From assembly GCF_003627955.1 (NCBI RefSeq), contig NZ_RBWS01000001.1:310001-374000 (forward strand): DNA of 64,000 nucleotides, written 5' to 3'. The notes under the pieces were generated by a model. The model made no database searches. It was not told the origin of the DNA and saw only the letters and a list, made by a program, of their open reading frames with translations. Positions within the stretch are counted from its first letter, which is position 1. Each line of letters opens with the position of its first letter. Positions 1 to 8,836 of this stretch are shown here, in pieces. This DNA comes from Sphingobacterium puteale (GTDB lineage: Bacteria > Bacteroidota > Bacteroidia > Sphingobacteriales > Sphingobacteriaceae). Position numbers and translations under genes: made by a program.

Positions 1-102
1 TGTTCCAGAGAGGTACTGGCTCGCTGTTTTTTGGGCAGATACCTGCAATCCCATAGTCCCCAAAAAAAGTAAGGATAACGCTATTTTTGTTTTCAAGTTC
101 AT
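1..102 (-). CDS. Secreted protein, N-terminus only (cut by window edge); possibly a glycoside hydrolase
   Basis: Only 34 codons are inside the window; the gene runs off the left edge. Reading the minus strand from the ATG at 102 gives MNLKTKIALSLLFLGTMGLQ followed by VSAQ, a clear signal peptide with likely cleavage after SAQ. The next residues, KTASQYLSGT, resemble the mature start of large secreted GH2-type hydrolases found in Bacteroides PULs, but ten residues cannot prove a family. The ATG lies 12 bases after the stop of the sialate O-acetylesterase-like gene, so it continues the same operon and probably belongs to the same pectin PUL. The GH2 idea is inference from memory of similar N-termini; existence of the gene is well supported. 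Confidence 0.6.
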   Translation of the reverse strand, partial: MNLKTKIALSLLFLGTMGLQVSAQKTASQYLSGT

Positions 103-114
103 GATCGCTAAAGA

Positions 115-1548
115 CTATTTCAATTTAATATGTTGTAATGGATTATTTGTTCTAAAAGGTGCGGCCGGCAGGTCAGCGGTATTCACCAGGTTGGGCTGGG
201 CAGCTTCGTCCCATCCGAACCGGATCTGACGGACCTGTTGTACCTGGTCACTTTCAAGTACGACTGTCTGTCCGTTGATAGCAGCCTGTGCTGGATAAAA
301 GATGCCATCCTCACCCGCAACTTCAAATGATGTTAAGGGCTTACCGTCTACGGACTTTAATCCGGCAGCATGTTTCAATTTTACCCTTGCTTGTTTGCCT
401 TGATATTTTACGGCCTCTAGTTCAGGACTATCGGCTACAATATTTTTATGATAGACATATTTTAAAGCCTTAAGGGCATGACGACGACCAATTTCCCATT
501 TATAACTTGGATGGAGATCGTGTGGATCATCGACCAAATCCGTCGTAATGATACGTGCTGTATGCGGCAATTGTAAAACCAGATCTTGGGCTTCCCGAAA
601 TTCTGGCAACACCGTTCTCGGCATACGTACATGACCTTTTTCGTCCAGAGAATAATAAAAAGGTGCGATCTCGGTAAAATAAAACGGTAATTTGGGGTTC
701 TCCCAAAGAGTCCGCCAATTTTCGATCAGCGCCTTCATTTTATAACTATAACTAATATTCTCTTTTAAAAAGGTATTGGATTCACCTTGGTACCAAACAA
801 ATCCTTTTAAGGTATAAGGCGCTAATGGTGCAATCATCGTATGAAAGAATTTACCGGGATCGCCTTCTTTCTTTTTATCTTTCAGATAAGGTGAACTTGC
901 CCAATATTCTTCGGAGAACCAGGGCTCGATTCTGCTGCCGCTCACAGCTGATGAAATAATGCCTACAGGAACACCTAATTCTTGCTGTAGCGTTTTCCCG
1001 AAGAAATAGGCCGGTGCAGAAAATTGACGCAGTGCCGAATCCCGTGCTACAGCCCAGCCCTGATATTGGCCATCCGGTTTGGCCAGAAATTTTCGGCGTA
1101 CTAAAAATAATCGGATATTGGGATTGTTTGCTTCGGAAACTTCGTTTTTAGGGAAATAGGTACCTCTCAACGGAGTTTTTACCTTCTCAATTTTACGCAT
1201 TTGGTATTCCATATTCGATTGGCCCGAGCACAACCATACTTCACCGACCAAAACATCTTTAAGTTCGATCGTATTGTTTCCCCTGATGGTCAACGTCTGT
1301 CCAACCGCATTAGCCGGCATGGCTTTTAGTTCAACTTTCCAACGACCATTTTGATCGGCTTCTGTCCTCTTCAACTGGTTTTGAAAAGCTACGCTTACCT
1401 GCTCGCCAGGGCTCGCTGAACCAAAAATGGCGACTGGCTGGTTGCGTTGCAAAACCATGTGATTGGCAAAAATATTGGGCAATATAACATTCGCCTTTGC
1501 CGAAAAACTGGCCGCCAATAAAACAATATGTACAATAAACCCTCTCAT
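115..1548 (-). CDS. Sialate O-acetylesterase-like SGNH carbohydrate esterase
   Basis: A 477-residue exported protein with a signal peptide (cleavage after about residue 19). Motifs of the SGNH/GDSL-like sialate O-acetylesterase family are visible: LCSGQSNMEY with the nucleophile Ser near residue 110, the WYQGESN block in the middle, and DDPHDLHP carrying the probable catalytic Asp/His. A beta-sandwich of about 80 residues precedes the first catalytic block, as is usual in this family. In a pectin PUL such enzymes more likely remove acetyl groups from pectin sugars than from sialic acid; that substrate is inferred from context. The ATG directly follows the TAA of the upstream gene with no gap, so the two are co-transcribed. 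The family is confident, the substrate is not. Confidence 0.85.
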   Translation of the reverse strand: MRGFIVHIVLLAASFSAKANVILPNIFANHMVLQRNQPVAIFGSASPGEQVSVAFQNQLKRTEADQNGRWKVELKAMPANAVGQTLTIRGNNTIELKDVLVGEVWLCSGQSNMEYQMRKIEKVKTPLRGTYFPKNEVSEANNPNIRLFLVRRKFLAKPDGQYQGWAVARDSALRQFSAPAYFFGKTLQQELGVPVGIISSAVSGSRIEPWFSEEYWASSPYLKDKKKEGDPGKFFHTMIAPLAPYTLKGFVWYQGESNTFLKENISYSYKMKALIENWRTLWENPKLPFYFTEIAPFYYSLDEKGHVRMPRTVLPEFREAQDLVLQLPHTARIITTDLVDDPHDLHPSYKWEIGRRHALKALKYVYHKNIVADSPELEAVKYQGKQARVKLKHAAGLKSVDGKPLTSFEVAGEDGIFYPAQAAINGQTVVLESDQVQQVRQIRFGWDEAAQPNLVNTADLPAAPFRTNNPLQHIKLK

Positions 1549-3381
1549 TTATTTTACTTTTTCCGCTTTCAGCGAAGTAATCTGATAAATGGCTTCTTTT
1601 ACCGAAGCTCCCGCATTTTCGACATCAAAGTCCTGATCTGTTTCCGTATCCGCATTGGGAAACCTTCTGACATCGCCCGTACGGAACGACACTTTGCTCA
1701 CATTACTTACCGGTTGGAAAAATAACTTTGTCCCTTTATCCTCTCCGTTAATGGCAACTTGATAAGAGCGGGTGCTCACATCGAAAGTCAATGCAAAGTG
1801 ATAAGTTTTTCCCTCCTCATATTTCGTCAACGAAGCATTTCGGTACCCGGCTTTATTTTTTATAATGCCATCTTTATCCATGATAATTCTCGCGGCTGCT
1901 ACCCCCCTATTATTCACTAACTCAATCTGTAAAGAGCCGTGATCATTTTGTTGTGGCGTTACGGTAAATTCAATGGTGCCTTTTTGCGCCGATTGAATCA
2001 CACGATCTGCCTTCGCATAGTCGAAAGGATCTTTATCACGCAAAACCAACGCTTTTCCTTCAACCTTGGCACTTGCCCACAATGGACTATAAATGTTCCA
2101 GTTGTTATAGGCTTGTCCTGCATTTTTCGCGAAATTATCATTCACGGCCTCATCTACGGTAGACTTGATCGGAACGGGTACAACAGCAGTCCAAATATCT
2201 TCTTTATTCATGCTGTAGGTCAACCACATGTTGTTATCGGGAGCCACGCCATTGCCTTCGACAATACCACGGACATATTGCGGTCCATAAGACTTATAGT
2301 TACCGCCATAACGCATCGTGGTGATCTCTCCGTTGACCAATAACAAATCAGTGTAATTCAAGCCATCATTACTGGTTGATACGGCCAAAGGCCATCTGAA
2401 TTCGGAAGGATTATACACCGTTGCATAACGTCCATCAGCGGTCTTTTGCCCCCAGATCTTTGCATTGCTGTTCACGAAACCCGGCGCGCGCAACGGTGAA
2501 TATTGCCAGGTCTTTCCATTGTCCTTGCTCATCGATGTCAACGCATGCTTCCATAAACCGACGACCCTTCCATCATTGAGATGATAAAAGGAAAACGCTT
2601 TTACCGGACGTTGCAAAGGAATTAACGGATCGTTTCGGTCGGACTCCTCTACCCATTGTTGCATCATTAGCGGCGTGCCTAGCAACTCGTCACAAGCTTG
2701 TACAAAGGCCTTATCCTGGCTCTTTTTATAAAAAGGATATTTGGCACCCTTCTCGTCGAAAGAGGCATTGAAGTGAATAAAATAGATTGGCCCAAAGCTA
2801 CCATCTTTGTGGATCTCCCGGACGACACGTCCAAGACCATTCCCATCATTTGGATCGTCCTTGGCATCCAGTGCGACACCGTAATAAGCAAGCGTCAACA
2901 GTTTATCATTCTTTGCATGATAAAAACCCATACGTTGGTGCATGATCGCATACAGGTTTTTTCCGGCTTTATCGGTACGTCCCGGCTTGGTAAAACCTTC
3001 CGGAACCAGATAAGTCGGGAATAAATCCGTTGGATTAGACCAATTGCGGCCATCTTTTGACGTCAGCAACAATGTTTTTCCTTCCGCGATATGCTCGCCC
3101 ACGGGATTGCTCAGAAACTGTAAATAATAAGTATTGTTCCAATACGCCAAAAAAGGTTGGTGGTTATACGTAAAGTTGTGTCCGCCTGCTAATTCAGGGA
3201 ATTCCCTATTTGCTCGAAACACCTGGATATTGTGCGTACCCACAGCAGGTGTAAGCTGCCCGTGGTGATAGTCTACATTGGATAATGTCTTTCCTATATA
3301 CCTTACCGTATCTTGCTGTGCTACCACCTGTTGCACGACAGCAGCCAACGATAGACTGACTAATACTGATTTGATCATCAT
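1549..3381 (-). CDS. Secreted sialidase-fold (BNR-type beta-propeller) glycosidase with C-terminal lectin-like domain
   Basis: A 610-residue protein with a signal peptide ending near VVAQQ. Residues from about 25 to 420 look like a six-bladed propeller of the BNR/sialidase type, with repeated S-x-D-x-G-x-x-W-like blocks such as TSKDGRNWSNP and MSKDNGKTWQYSP. Residues from about 425 to 610 look like a concanavalin-type jelly roll. Databases often label this Bacteroidetes family exo-alpha-sialidase, but I cannot identify a sialidase arginine triad by eye. In a putative rhamnogalacturonan II locus it could act on an acidic sugar such as Dha or Kdo, which is speculative. It sits 1 bp after the GH43-like lipoprotein gene and abuts the esterase gene. 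A second in-frame ATG follows the first, so the start could be one codon later. Confidence 0.7.
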   Translation of the reverse strand: MMIKSVLVSLSLAAVVQQVVAQQDTVRYIGKTLSNVDYHHGQLTPAVGTHNIQVFRANREFPELAGGHNFTYNHQPFLAYWNNTYYLQFLSNPVGEHIAEGKTLLLTSKDGRNWSNPTDLFPTYLVPEGFTKPGRTDKAGKNLYAIMHQRMGFYHAKNDKLLTLAYYGVALDAKDDPNDGNGLGRVVREIHKDGSFGPIYFIHFNASFDEKGAKYPFYKKSQDKAFVQACDELLGTPLMMQQWVEESDRNDPLIPLQRPVKAFSFYHLNDGRVVGLWKHALTSMSKDNGKTWQYSPLRAPGFVNSNAKIWGQKTADGRYATVYNPSEFRWPLAVSTSNDGLNYTDLLLVNGEITTMRYGGNYKSYGPQYVRGIVEGNGVAPDNNMWLTYSMNKEDIWTAVVPVPIKSTVDEAVNDNFAKNAGQAYNNWNIYSPLWASAKVEGKALVLRDKDPFDYAKADRVIQSAQKGTIEFTVTPQQNDHGSLQIELVNNRGVAAARIIMDKDGIIKNKAGYRNASLTKYEEGKTYHFALTFDVSTRSYQVAINGEDKGTKLFFQPVSNVSKVSFRTGDVRRFPNADTETDQDFDVENAGASVKEAIYQITSLKAEKVK

Positions 3382-3382
3382 A

Positions 3383-4312
3383 TTATTTCTTTTTGGCTTC
3401 CTCCCGAAGCAAATTTTTTAAATCTTTATTGGACGCTTTGAAGATCGTTCCATGTTTATGCCCTTCTGGCAGGGAAATCATGTCGTTGATTTTTTCGAAG
3501 ACCTTGAAATCTTTGGTGGACACAGCCTCATAGCTTTTAGTGCCATAAGAGTCGAAATAGATCAACCACTGATCCTTGACTTTAAGCACCGCAGGTCCCT
3601 CACTTAAATACGGGGAGAAAGGCTCAGAGATCTGCTTAAATGGCCCCAACGGATTTTTCGCAAAGGCCACCTTTAGATTCCGGTTGGGCCGCGTATTATC
3701 CTTTAATACAAGCACATAATCATTTTCCGCCTTCTTGACAATGACCGCATCAATGATACTAAAGCCCGGATCGCTAAATAATTTCGTCTCTGTAAAGGAT
3801 TTAAAATCCTTGGTTGTCGTATAGTACATGCGGTGATTGTTTTTCTCCTCTTCCACACCTTTCGCAAAGCGGTAAGGAATGGTGGAGGCCCAAATAATAA
3901 TAAATCGGTCTTCTACATCATCATAAAATAACTCAGGCGCCCAGACATTGACGGTATTTGCTTCTTGTTGCATCACTGGAACGATCTGTTGATTTTCCCA
4001 ATGGATCAGGTCTTTCGAACGGGCATAACCAATGCCCTCATTTCCCTGCCAGCCAATAGTCCATACCAGATGATAAATTCCTTTTTTATCCCGGATCATC
4101 GACGGATCGCGCATGATTTTCTGTTTTCCTAATTCCGGCTTTAAATACACCCCGTTAATCGCATTCCAATGGTATCCATCTTTGCTATACAGATAGCGCA
4201 AACCTTCATTGGCCGGTTCGTGGAACGAGGTAAATAGGTAAACATCCCGCTGACAGGAAGCCAAGAGCGATACCACACTAAATAAAATAAACAATTTGAC
4301 CAAATTCCTCAT
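3383..4312 (-). CDS. GH43-like five-bladed propeller glycosidase, lipoprotein
   Basis: A 309-residue protein with a lipoprotein signal (VVSLLASC, lipidated Cys near residue 20). It has the layout of the GH43/GH32 clan five-bladed propeller. Candidate acidic residues in the expected order are the Asp of MRDPSMI, the Asp of IIDAVIV and the Glu of SEGPAVL, matching the general base, pKa modulator and general acid positions of GH43. The family is typically arabinanase, arabinofuranosidase or galactosidase, so arabinan or galactan side chains of pectin are the likely targets. Its ATG overlaps the TAA of the GH140 gene by one base (TAATG), so translation is probably coupled. The exact GH43 subfamily is not determined. 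Confidence 0.75.
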   Translation of the reverse strand: MRNLVKLFILFSVVSLLASCQRDVYLFTSFHEPANEGLRYLYSKDGYHWNAINGVYLKPELGKQKIMRDPSMIRDKKGIYHLVWTIGWQGNEGIGYARSKDLIHWENQQIVPVMQQEANTVNVWAPELFYDDVEDRFIIIWASTIPYRFAKGVEEEKNNHRMYYTTTKDFKSFTETKLFSDPGFSIIDAVIVKKAENDYVLVLKDNTRPNRNLKVAFAKNPLGPFKQISEPFSPYLSEGPAVLKVKDQWLIYFDSYGTKSYEAVSTKDFKVFEKINDMISLPEGHKHGTIFKASNKDLKNLLREEAKKK

Positions 4313-5712
4313 TAAATGCTATCTAAGATCAATACCCAGTCGTTTCCGTCCTTTTGTCCTCCCTCAGGCACAAAAGTTTGTATACCCTTGTTTTCAAATT
4401 CCCCGATTACCTTGGTCGATCCATTCCGAGGGTCAAACCAGGAAGCTTTTACTTTGTACCCGTTGATTTTTCCCATATTAATTTTCATTTCCCTACCATT
4501 GTAATTGTAGATAAATGCATATTCCGATGTTCTTGTTGCGAGTAAACGATTGTATTTCTCGCCATTATCCGCAATTAAAGACTGATCTGGAACACGATCA
4601 AAGTAATTGTCTTTGGAAAGCATAAGTTCTTTTAAGTACTTCATCTGAGCAGCACCAGGTGCATTGATAGCCGAACTCCATACTTCATCCGAACCATAGG
4701 CCGAAGTGGAGTCTTGCTTTCCATGCATCTGCATGACCGAGTTCTGTCCGTAGGTATACCCAAATGCCCCAGCAAATACAGACCAGTATCCGTATCGTCT
4801 TACGTCGGCATCGCTCCAGCGTGGCTGAGTAATGTCGTGTAATCCCTGTGGGATGTCTTCATAAGAGGGTTCGCCGTCTATCGTTGGCTTGAAGGGCTTC
4901 ATATCCCAGTCGGCTGCCATAAACTTCCAGTTATCCTCACCATAATGTTTCTGTTCATTCGCGGAAGTGTCCTGAGCATAAGTACGGTGTCCCGATTGTA
5001 CCATGTTGAAATCTAGCCAAGGTCTATCGTGGAACCAATCCGAAGAAGCCGTTCGTCCTCTAGGATGAAAAGTCATTAAATGGTTATGATCGATGGATTT
5101 TATTGTTTGGCCGATTTTCTCCCACACTTCCATCTTATCGGATCCCTTGATATCACCCCCATTCAACCAAATGATATTCGGACGGTCTTTCCACCTTTCC
5201 GCAAGAAACGTGGCATATTTTTCTGCTTGCTCAACTGACACTTTTCCATCCTTCACCGGTGATCCCCAAACCGGGACCAAAGCAACGTAGAGTCCTTTTT
5301 CAGCTGCCTTATCAATAATGTAATCGACATGATCCCAATAATCATACGCTGTTGCATTATCCGGATTGTTCCCTTCGGTCACCAGCGGTCTCGAAATATC
5401 TTTGTTGACAAGCGAAGAATCACCATAACTATTTACCGAAGGAACCGTATGCAGGACCATGGCCTGGATGACATTGAAACCTTTTTGTTTTCGATCTTCC
5501 AGGTATTGATCAGCTTCGGATCGGTTGAGTTTATTAAACAATAACCAACCTGTATCACCCAACCAAAAAAAGGGTTGTCCGTCTTTGGTCATCATATATC
5601 TGCCATTTTCCGATATCTTCAATAATGTAGTATGCTTTGACTCCTTATTGGACGCACATGAAAAAAGCGCTCCTACGACTGTAAATAGTATAAGTTTCTT
5701 ACGAATAGACAT
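4312..5712 (-). CDS. GH140 apiosidase-like glycoside hydrolase (DUF4038 family), lipoprotein
   Basis: A 466-residue protein with a lipoprotein signal (GALFSC, Cys19). It matches the DUF4038/GH140 family: GQPFFWLGDTGWLLF near residues 45-59, NIIWLNGGDIKG with Asp187, and TIDGEPSYED with Glu281. In the characterised Bacteroides thetaiotaomicron apiosidase BT1012, recalled catalytic residues are an Asp at 187 and a Glu near 284, so both catalytic positions appear conserved. GH140 releases the apiose-linked side chains of rhamnogalacturonan II, which makes this the most substrate-informative gene in the locus. A beta-sandwich tail of about 90 residues (NMGKINGYKVKASWFDPRNG) follows the TIM barrel, as in the family. 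Four bases separate it from the upstream gene. Confidence 0.88.
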   Translation of the reverse strand: MSIRKKLILFTVVGALFSCASNKESKHTTLLKISENGRYMMTKDGQPFFWLGDTGWLLFNKLNRSEADQYLEDRKQKGFNVIQAMVLHTVPSVNSYGDSSLVNKDISRPLVTEGNNPDNATAYDYWDHVDYIIDKAAEKGLYVALVPVWGSPVKDGKVSVEQAEKYATFLAERWKDRPNIIWLNGGDIKGSDKMEVWEKIGQTIKSIDHNHLMTFHPRGRTASSDWFHDRPWLDFNMVQSGHRTYAQDTSANEQKHYGEDNWKFMAADWDMKPFKPTIDGEPSYEDIPQGLHDITQPRWSDADVRRYGYWSVFAGAFGYTYGQNSVMQMHGKQDSTSAYGSDEVWSSAINAPGAAQMKYLKELMLSKDNYFDRVPDQSLIADNGEKYNRLLATRTSEYAFIYNYNGREMKINMGKINGYKVKASWFDPRNGSTKVIGEFENKGIQTFVPEGGQKDGNDWVLILDSI

Positions 5713-5716
5713 GTTG

Positions 5717-8700
5717 TTATTTCTTATTTAGCCAAATAATTTCTGGCCCTTTTGTATAATTGCTTAAATTAATGTGCTTGCCCAAATTGATCTGCTCGAT
5801 TTTGGTAATCGCTCCGTTTTTCGGATTAATATGTGTCATTTCAAAACGTCCTTTATAATCAGATAAGTCAATGTCTTCACCTATAGCTTGCTCGCTATAA
5901 ATAATCAATCCTTGTGCGCTCTTTAATAGCCACGTACCTTTGTTGATTTGTACAGCTTTCATAGTCGATGCCGCACGGTAGAAATCATTGTTCCCTATTT
6001 TAGGTAAGTTGGCCATAGAACCGCCGGCCATAAACGAGGCCCAGGCCATCGTTGGGTAGTTGTCCGCAAAGTATAACACTGCTTTATCTGGATATCTTGT
6101 ACGGTACTCGGATACTGCTTTATAAACGGCCTCCATCGATGTTTTCTTTGGCTTCAACAATCGTGCATGCTGACGTGGTGCCAGATTTTGTCCCCCTTGA
6201 GGTGCATAGGTCTTTCCATCGGCTTGGTAGTGCCAGTAGCGGATGTCAATGATCTGAATTTCTTTGGACCGCTCTGAATCGGCGAGTATTGCATCCTGCA
6301 CATCTTTCGTTGCACTCAAACCAATAATTGGATTTTTGCCCGTCTCAGCCTTCCATTCTTTGATCACATCGATCCAAAACTGAACGAAATGCAACGGTCC
6401 AGTATATTCGGCACTGATCATCTGAATAACTCCTGAGTTGTCTTTAAAGTTATCTAAACATTGACGGATGTATGCGCGGTGTAATGCCCGACGAACAGGA
6501 TTACTGATATCATAGAACTGCTCGGCCATGAAAATACGTTTGTTTCCGGCATAAGGAACAGGCTCTGGAAATCCCACATTGTTAATATTATTGGCGGTCC
6601 GCCATGGAAAGTCCGCATAATGCGCACCGGCTTCGATAATATTATGCTGGAAATAATTTTGGTGAATCAAGACTAAACCTTTTTGGTCGGCTAGATCTGC
6701 ATATTGTTTCAGGCGTTCCCAATAAAATTTGTTATACTTGGTCAAATCATACTTAGATAGGCCGTCATAGGCTAGCCCTTGGCCACTACGCGCAAAGGGC
6801 AGTTCATAAAACGGCGGCCACACTTCCCCATTGATCCGACGAATACGTTCGTGATCATCACGTCTCCGATCGTACCAAAGTCCGTAATTATGATCAATAG
6901 CGATAATATTATCTTTTTTTAATGAATCCGTCATCTCCTCAAGATCGTCCGTCAACCCCGCGCCAACCTCTCCAGGCACATAGCGCGTGATATGTGGTTT
7001 AGCTTTTTCAGCACCATGCGGTCGAGCGCTACCACTCCACCAGGGAACATCCGATTTGGTCCCTACGAGTATTTCATCACCACGTACCAACCAACCGTTT
7101 TCGACACGCATATCGGCTTGTTTTTTTGCTGGGGTAGTCTCTTTATAGCCGATCTGATCGATGGTTTTTACATTTGCTGTCGTATTTAAGGAATAACGAT
7201 TACCGGCTTCTACAATAAAGTCAACCAGTTTTGCCATGGGGTTTTCAGACTGACGTGTCAGCTCCATGGCAACACTGACAGGAGGGCTACTGGATGCTTC
7301 GGTCAGCACTGGCAACAGTACTGCGCGTTCATCAGCAGCTAGGCCAATTCTTTCCCGTAGCTGCGCATAATACAAGCTTTTGGGCTTGATGTATTCGTTA
7401 GATTGCTCCCAATAGCCGTTTCCCTGAAACTGGGACCAAATGCCAAAGGCCCAGTTCTGCGCCGTTGGCGGTTGGTAACACTCAACAAGCCCCGCTGTAG
7501 ATTGCCAAAATACGCTATTTGCCGCTGACCAGCCCGCGCCTTGACCATCTTGACCTCGGTTTTTATAACTTAGTGCCTGCGCATCTATATCTGCATTGTC
7601 AAAAAGAACTCCCGACGCCCAGCTGTCTATTCCACCACTGAAACTGAAAGGCTCTACTGCTTGACATTGGACAAAAGCATTTGGGCCTGCTGCCAGGTAG
7701 CCTACCGCGAAATCGTGATATCCATGTTCGGAATAGAGCCGTTGAAACAAAGTCTGCTGACCCTTTGTAAAAAAAGTATATCTTCTTTGCCCACCAATTT
7801 CCGAAACCGGATCCCGGGAAATACAATCTTCAACGGTTAATTTCTTCGTGCTTGCCAAAGCGTAAACAGCTGATCCTGCAAAATGCCGGAACTCCATGCG
7901 ACGAACCCAAACGTTTTCTGCATTTTCAATCGTAATTGCCATCCAGCGATGGTCTTCGTCTTTTGGGTTATTCGCATCGAAGGAAGATCTAAGTGCAATG
8001 TTTTCTATACCTACATTTTCGATTCTTCCTTTCCAAGTATATTGTTCAACTGTAGCTTGGCCATAACGTCTATCCAATGCTGTTGTAATTGGCGCATCGA
8101 TCTCGATACGATTACCTTTCACAGCAACAATCGTTCTATCCCAGGTAACATCGCGTTGCCCGGGCTTCCAGCCTAAGGAGGTAATGCCACCACCAAAATG
8201 ATCGGTACCAAGCTGATTAATCCAGTCTTGGGTAGAAGGTCTTGTAATCCTAATTTTATCTCCAGCTTTATAGGAAGCTGCATGATCAATATCCAATACC
8301 CGCGCGTTGACAGGGACATAAGAACTTGTTACGTTTGTCTTTTTCGCAAATGTGATATCGTCTTTTCCAAGAATACGGATGAGTGTTTCTCTTGTTGTCC
8401 CCTCACCAACGATGGCGGTTCCATTTTTTGTGAAGCCGCTGCCACGCAGAATTACACCTGAGGCACTTAATTTAAGGGAACCGGAAACAGCATAAGTTCC
8501 GGCTTGTAAGAGAACTGCACCGCGCAGCCCATCTTTACCTAAAGGCAAGGATGCGACATAGTCGATTGCAGCTTGTATACGTTGTGTCGCATCTCCTGTT
8601 TTTACAGGAACGACAACAGCAATCTGCGCTGTAGGAATAGCTTCGTTCCCCCCTTTGTATCCTGCATAGGAAAAGTCAGGAATTTGGTTTCCAAGCGAAT

Positions 8701-8827
8701 CTGCATGGTAAACGAACTTTGACTCATCCCATACCAAAGGAGTATATGCCTTCATTTGTTGTGCATGTGCAGTACAGATAAAGGCATATAGTCCGAGACA
8801 AGAAAAGAACAGCATTCTTTTTCTCAT
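5717..8827 (-). CDS. Large secreted protein: pectate-lyase-like beta-helix fused to a TIM-barrel-like domain (DUF6298-like)
   Basis: A 1036-residue protein with a signal peptide (cleavage near AHAQQ, residue 23). Residues about 65-480 show features of a right-handed parallel beta-helix of the Pectate_lyase_3 type: an N-terminal cap with QRIQAAIDYVASLPLG, then repeated short strands such as NVGIENIALRSS and NVWVRRMEFRHFAGSAVY. Residues about 600-950 look like a different fold, an (alpha/beta)8 barrel resembling GH140/DUF4038 enzymes, with candidates Glu807 in ISAEYTG and Asp861 in DIRYW. A short beta tail ends the protein. I recall such architecture as DUF6298 but am not certain. No function is established. 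It lies 9 bp after the first PL1 gene and 4 bp before the GH140 gene, so it probably acts on the same pectin side chains. Confidence 0.7.
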   Translation of the reverse strand: MRKRMLFFSCLGLYAFICTAHAQQMKAYTPLVWDESKFVYHADSLGNQIPDFSYAGYKGGNEAIPTAQIAVVVPVKTGDATQRIQAAIDYVASLPLGKDGLRGAVLLQAGTYAVSGSLKLSASGVILRGSGFTKNGTAIVGEGTTRETLIRILGKDDITFAKKTNVTSSYVPVNARVLDIDHAASYKAGDKIRITRPSTQDWINQLGTDHFGGGITSLGWKPGQRDVTWDRTIVAVKGNRIEIDAPITTALDRRYGQATVEQYTWKGRIENVGIENIALRSSFDANNPKDEDHRWMAITIENAENVWVRRMEFRHFAGSAVYALASTKKLTVEDCISRDPVSEIGGQRRYTFFTKGQQTLFQRLYSEHGYHDFAVGYLAAGPNAFVQCQAVEPFSFSGGIDSWASGVLFDNADIDAQALSYKNRGQDGQGAGWSAANSVFWQSTAGLVECYQPPTAQNWAFGIWSQFQGNGYWEQSNEYIKPKSLYYAQLRERIGLAADERAVLLPVLTEASSSPPVSVAMELTRQSENPMAKLVDFIVEAGNRYSLNTTANVKTIDQIGYKETTPAKKQADMRVENGWLVRGDEILVGTKSDVPWWSGSARPHGAEKAKPHITRYVPGEVGAGLTDDLEEMTDSLKKDNIIAIDHNYGLWYDRRRDDHERIRRINGEVWPPFYELPFARSGQGLAYDGLSKYDLTKYNKFYWERLKQYADLADQKGLVLIHQNYFQHNIIEAGAHYADFPWRTANNINNVGFPEPVPYAGNKRIFMAEQFYDISNPVRRALHRAYIRQCLDNFKDNSGVIQMISAEYTGPLHFVQFWIDVIKEWKAETGKNPIIGLSATKDVQDAILADSERSKEIQIIDIRYWHYQADGKTYAPQGGQNLAPRQHARLLKPKKTSMEAVYKAVSEYRTRYPDKAVLYFADNYPTMAWASFMAGGSMANLPKIGNNDFYRAASTMKAVQINKGTWLLKSAQGLIIYSEQAIGEDIDLSDYKGRFEMTHINPKNGAITKIEQINLGKHINLSNYTKGPEIIWLNKK

Positions 8828-8836
8828 GGTTATTTC

